The translations under genes were made by a program, and so were the position numbers. A DNA stretch of 64,000 nucleotides from Gilliamella bombicola. Its GTDB lineage: Bacteria > Pseudomonadota > Gammaproteobacteria > Enterobacterales > Orbaceae. Positions 61,958 through 64,000 of the stretch are shown here, one piece after another. Under the pieces are notes generated by a model, which was not told the DNA's origin, made no database searches, and worked only from the letters and a program-made list of their open reading frames with translations. The stretch is taken from NCBI RefSeq assembly GCF_900094945.1, contig NZ_FMAQ01000002.1, positions 309,231-373,230 on the forward strand, read 5' to 3'. How positions within the stretch are numbered: position 1 is the stretch's first letter; each line of letters begins with the position of its first letter.

Positions 61958-63640
61958 TTAAGGTGAGGAGCAAACAGCGTAGCGGCTATCGGAAACGCTG
62001 TCGCTGTAGATGTCTCCGCTTTGTGAGTAGACATCGAACCCATTGCTACCTGTTGTGTCACTCGTCCAGTAGCCGTAGTGGACGAAGCCCACATCAGCGT
62101 AGCGGTACATGACGCCCCACTCCGTGAAAAAACCAGCACCTATGTGACGCTGATAATAACTAGCAGGTGAACTAGGCCTGGCGCCAGAAATAGAAGGACT
62201 ATTTGTGCGCACCGCGTTAGTTAAATCCTTGACCTGTGGTAAACGATAACCCAAACTACTACACCAAGATATTTGATTATACTGACTATCCCATTTTTTA
62301 CCACGATGGACGAACCATTGCTTTAACACAAATCCATACCTCACCTCATTACCTCGACTATCTCTACCAACCAACTCAAATTTCTGCGGCAAAGATGGTA
62401 CGGCTAGAGGACTAGGATTATTTGTATTTATCTGAGTTCTATCCGCCCTAGGACCGCTTAACGTTACCCGTGTGACATAACTGGATTTATCTCTAATCCA
62501 TTCATCGGCTTGTAGAATATTTCCATGTGGGTCTGTGAATGCACCAGAACGCGGCTTTGTCCAACTTACCGTTGCTCTTATACTACCATTCGTGACAACA
62601 GGCCACGTCAACTGACTTCCATCTACTCCAGCAGGCAACTCTAAATCAAAATACAATCCATCAGCACCCGTTGTCGGAAAATTTTGGTCGTAAGATGAAT
62701 AATCATTAGATTGAGTTAAAAAGCCCTTTGTAGGACTCCATATGTTAGATGGGCCTGCGTAATGGGAATCGTCACGGATATTATTAACTGTAGCACCAGT
62801 ACCACCGAAGTACAAATTCGGCCTTGCGTAACAAACACGAGCAACAGTGTTATACGGGTTGATATAATAATCCACCATAGCTCCACCGAAATTACTACTC
62901 CTTGGCACCCCATACTGGGTAGTTAAACTTCCTTCTGTACTTACTAACCTTACCCTATAAGGAGCATTACATATATCCAATGCATCACTACGATTAACAG
63001 TATTGCCATTTTTATCCGTAAACGATACCGATATACTCCCTGTAGCCGTTACTCCATTAGCCCCCTGTCCATCCCCATCATCATCTTCCCAATTACCCTG
63101 AACAACCAAATCATTCATACTAATTGAACTCTGTGATGACGGGACGACCATTGTTATATGACCTAAGTTACTCCCCACATACGGCAAACTTATCGGATTT
63201 GCTGCACTTGATGGATTAGTAGATGGCGTGATAACCCGACCATCCTGCAATCTTATAGACAACAAATTGTCTGCATCTGTTACCTTTGTCCGACCACCGT
63301 CGAACGTTAAATATGGCGCACTACCCTCTATTTCCTTTGATGTATTTGCCGTCAATGCTATAGAACACTGCGCATACGACAATAAGAGTAGCAACGCAAA
63401 GAACAACGGCAATTTAGGTAATCTAAATAATTTAAGTAAGTCTGATAATTTAGATAGAAAAGATAAGTGTCTCGGCCTTGGTGATAACACTGCCGATAAA
63501 CATGGCGACTTCGTTAAATGCAATGATTTTGATAATTTAGGTGATACAAATAAGAACTGAGTCTGATTTAGACTACAGCGAAAATGAAAAAGATTTAGGG
63601 CGTAGGTTTGGCAGGCCAGATGCCAGATGCCAGATGCCAT
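61958..63640 (-). CDS. Secreted DUF823-type adhesin, paralogue 2, out of frame with its conserved start
   Basis: The open frame has 560 residues from ATG 63640. It is paralogous to the protein of 34538-36124 over its whole length. A long basic leader precedes a signal-like segment (LPLFFALLLLLSYAQCSIAL, about 76-95). The mature part shares EGSAPYLTFDGGRTK, WEDDDGDGQG, NFPTTGADGLYFDL, YGFVLKQWFVHRG, WCSSLGYRLPQVKDLTN and GAGFFTEWG, matching the DUF823 adhesin domain as I remember it. The conserved start (ATG 63654, AGGAT 8 bp upstream) runs into TAA at 63595 because of a 7-bp tandem repeat at 63615-63639. ATG 63640 is in frame but has no ribosome site nearby. So the gene is either phase-off or poorly translated. 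A surface-binding role is inferred. Confidence 0.75.
   Translation of the reverse strand: MASGIWHLACQTYALNLFHFRCSLNQTQFLFVSPKLSKSLHLTKSPCLSAVLSPRPRHLSFLSKLSDLLKLFRLPKLPLFFALLLLLSYAQCSIALTANTSKEIEGSAPYLTFDGGRTKVTDADNLLSIRLQDGRVITPSTNPSSAANPISLPYVGSNLGHITMVVPSSQSSISMNDLVVQGNWEDDDGDGQGANGVTATGSISVSFTDKNGNTVNRSDALDICNAPYRVRLVSTEGSLTTQYGVPRSSNFGGAMVDYYINPYNTVARVCYARPNLYFGGTGATVNNIRDDSHYAGPSNIWSPTKGFLTQSNDYSSYDQNFPTTGADGLYFDLELPAGVDGSQLTWPVVTNGSIRATVSWTKPRSGAFTDPHGNILQADEWIRDKSSYVTRVTLSGPRADRTQINTNNPSPLAVPSLPQKFELVGRDSRGNEVRYGFVLKQWFVHRGKKWDSQYNQISWCSSLGYRLPQVKDLTNAVRTNSPSISGARPSSPASYYQRHIGAGFFTEWGVMYRYADVGFVHYGYWTSDTTGSNGFDVYSQSGDIYSDSVSDSRYAVCSSP
63615..63639 (-). repeat. Heptanucleotide tandem repeat (TGGCATC) at the adhesin start
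   Basis: On the minus strand TGGCATC occurs three times plus TGGC, between the conserved start ATG (63654) and the rest of the adhesin frame. The homologous stretch of adhesin 1, from start codon to the shared TACGCCC, is 36 bp; here it is 50 bp. The 14 extra bases are exactly two units. One or four units would restore the frame. Confidence 0.85.
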
Positions 63641-63883
63641 GCATGGTAGCGCATTTCGATTATCCTGTCAAGTAATTTTTTGTTTTATTTAAATTTTTTA
63701 AAACTGACTGCTTAACTGATGAGCTCTCTCTTGTTTTGAAAGAGATTGAATTATAACCGATTAATTAAGAATGCGCTAGTTTTTTGTTAAAAATTTTAAG
63801 GTTTTGTTAAGGCTTAAGTCAGCTTATGTTGGTGTGTTTTTGGGAAGGGTTTGGGTGGTGGTTTTGGCTAAAAACCACCAAAT
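63641..63883. promoter_or_regulatory. Upstream region of adhesin 2
   Basis: It holds the AGGAT ribosome site (63666-63662 on the minus strand), a long AT-rich stretch with likely promoter elements, and a flank (GTGTGTTTTTGGGAAGGGTT near 63830) that is also found upstream of adhesin 1 near 36302. No gene seen. Confidence 0.45.
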
Positions 63884-64000
63884 AAAAACTTTAATAAAAT
63901 CAATACCTTTTCTGACCGATTTTTGAGCGGAAAATCAGGCCTTTTTGGGTTGGTGGATAGAATGAATTAGGTACGGTGGTTTCGGACGTTTTGACCTTTG
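63884..64000 (+). repeat. Direct repeat copy 4 leading into a third GC-rich element
   Basis: The 41-bp repeat (63884-63924) differs by one base from copy 1. The following bases to the window end match 33583-33659 closely, and CGGACGTTTTGACC at 63983 is the first part of the GC-rich element in plus orientation. The rest lies outside the window. Confidence 0.85.

Noticed and set aside
61825-62112. 95-codon plus-strand frame overlapping the end of adhesin 2
   Set aside because: Shadow of the conserved C-terminal adhesin domain, with Arg/Cys-rich composition typical of an antisense frame.

Overview
The window is 64 kb of AT-rich chromosome from a gammaproteobacterium. The core genes (topA, matP, guaA, guaB, pta-ackA-yfbV, cysK, ruvAB, dnaX-ybaB, ubiG, htpG, eno-pyrG, lysO-ybjX, deoD, the ynb genes) look like Enterobacterales or Pasteurellales proteins, but their order is only partly that of E. 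coli. For example guaA and guaB lie about 15 kb apart, and ruvAB rather than recR follows dnaX-ybaB. The low GC content, the PTS-heavy sugar genes and the cell-surface adhesin cassettes suggest the family Orbaceae (Gilliamella-like insect gut symbionts). That assignment is inference; no rRNA or tRNA gene was seen.

Layout. 1-2.4 kb: topA (cut by the window edge) and matP. 2.5-8.3 kb: an amidohydrolase, a fructose-family PTS (EIIA, EIIBC), an APC-family permease and a second HPr-like carrier. 8.4-13.6 kb: a five-gene ynb-type phospholipid operon (CDP-alcohol phosphatidyltransferase, hydrolase-methyltransferase, PAP2-phosphatase, a small membrane protein, CdsA-like). 13.9-20 kb: queH, a membrane-fusion protein with two ABC-2 permeases but no ATPase, and a MATE pump. 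20-33.3 kb: guaA, a SRPBCC/MarR pair, pta-ackA, yfbV-priC, cysK, ruvAB, ybaB-dnaX. 33.3-36.6 kb: the first adhesin cassette. 36.6-43 kb: guaB, ubiG, a sodium symporter, htpG. 43-50.5 kb: an antiterminator-controlled beta-glucoside locus that continues into two histidine-phosphatase-fold proteins flanking an OprD-like porin. 50.5-57.2 kb: ogt, a membrane protein, lysO, ybjX, eno, pyrG. 57.5-61.1 kb: a purine-nucleoside module (Crp/Fnr-type regulator, Tsx-like channel, MFS transporter, DeoD). 61.2-64 kb: the second adhesin cassette, which runs off the window.

The most interesting part is the pair of accessory cassettes. Each carries a secreted DUF823-type adhesin (paralogues at 34.5-36.1 kb and 62.0-63.6 kb). 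Both sit among shared repeats: a 41-bp direct repeat present four times, and a GC-rich multi-hairpin element of about 256-340 bp present in inverted copies. The second adhesin has a 7-bp tandem repeat directly after its conserved start codon. Compared with its paralogue it holds exactly 14 extra bases (two units), which puts the gene out of frame with that start, as in phase-variable surface genes. In the first cassette two 22-bp repeats lie exactly 60 bp apart. They match the stem and 3' part of type I-F CRISPR repeats and enclose a 32-bp spacer, so they look like an orphan mini-array without cas genes.

Regulatory signals visible in the sequence include a LicT/BglG antiterminator target with a CRP site before bglF, a sigma-32-type promoter before htpG, a complete programmed frameshift signal inside dnaX, MarR-type palindromes before the SRPBCC gene, and many factor-independent terminators between convergent genes.
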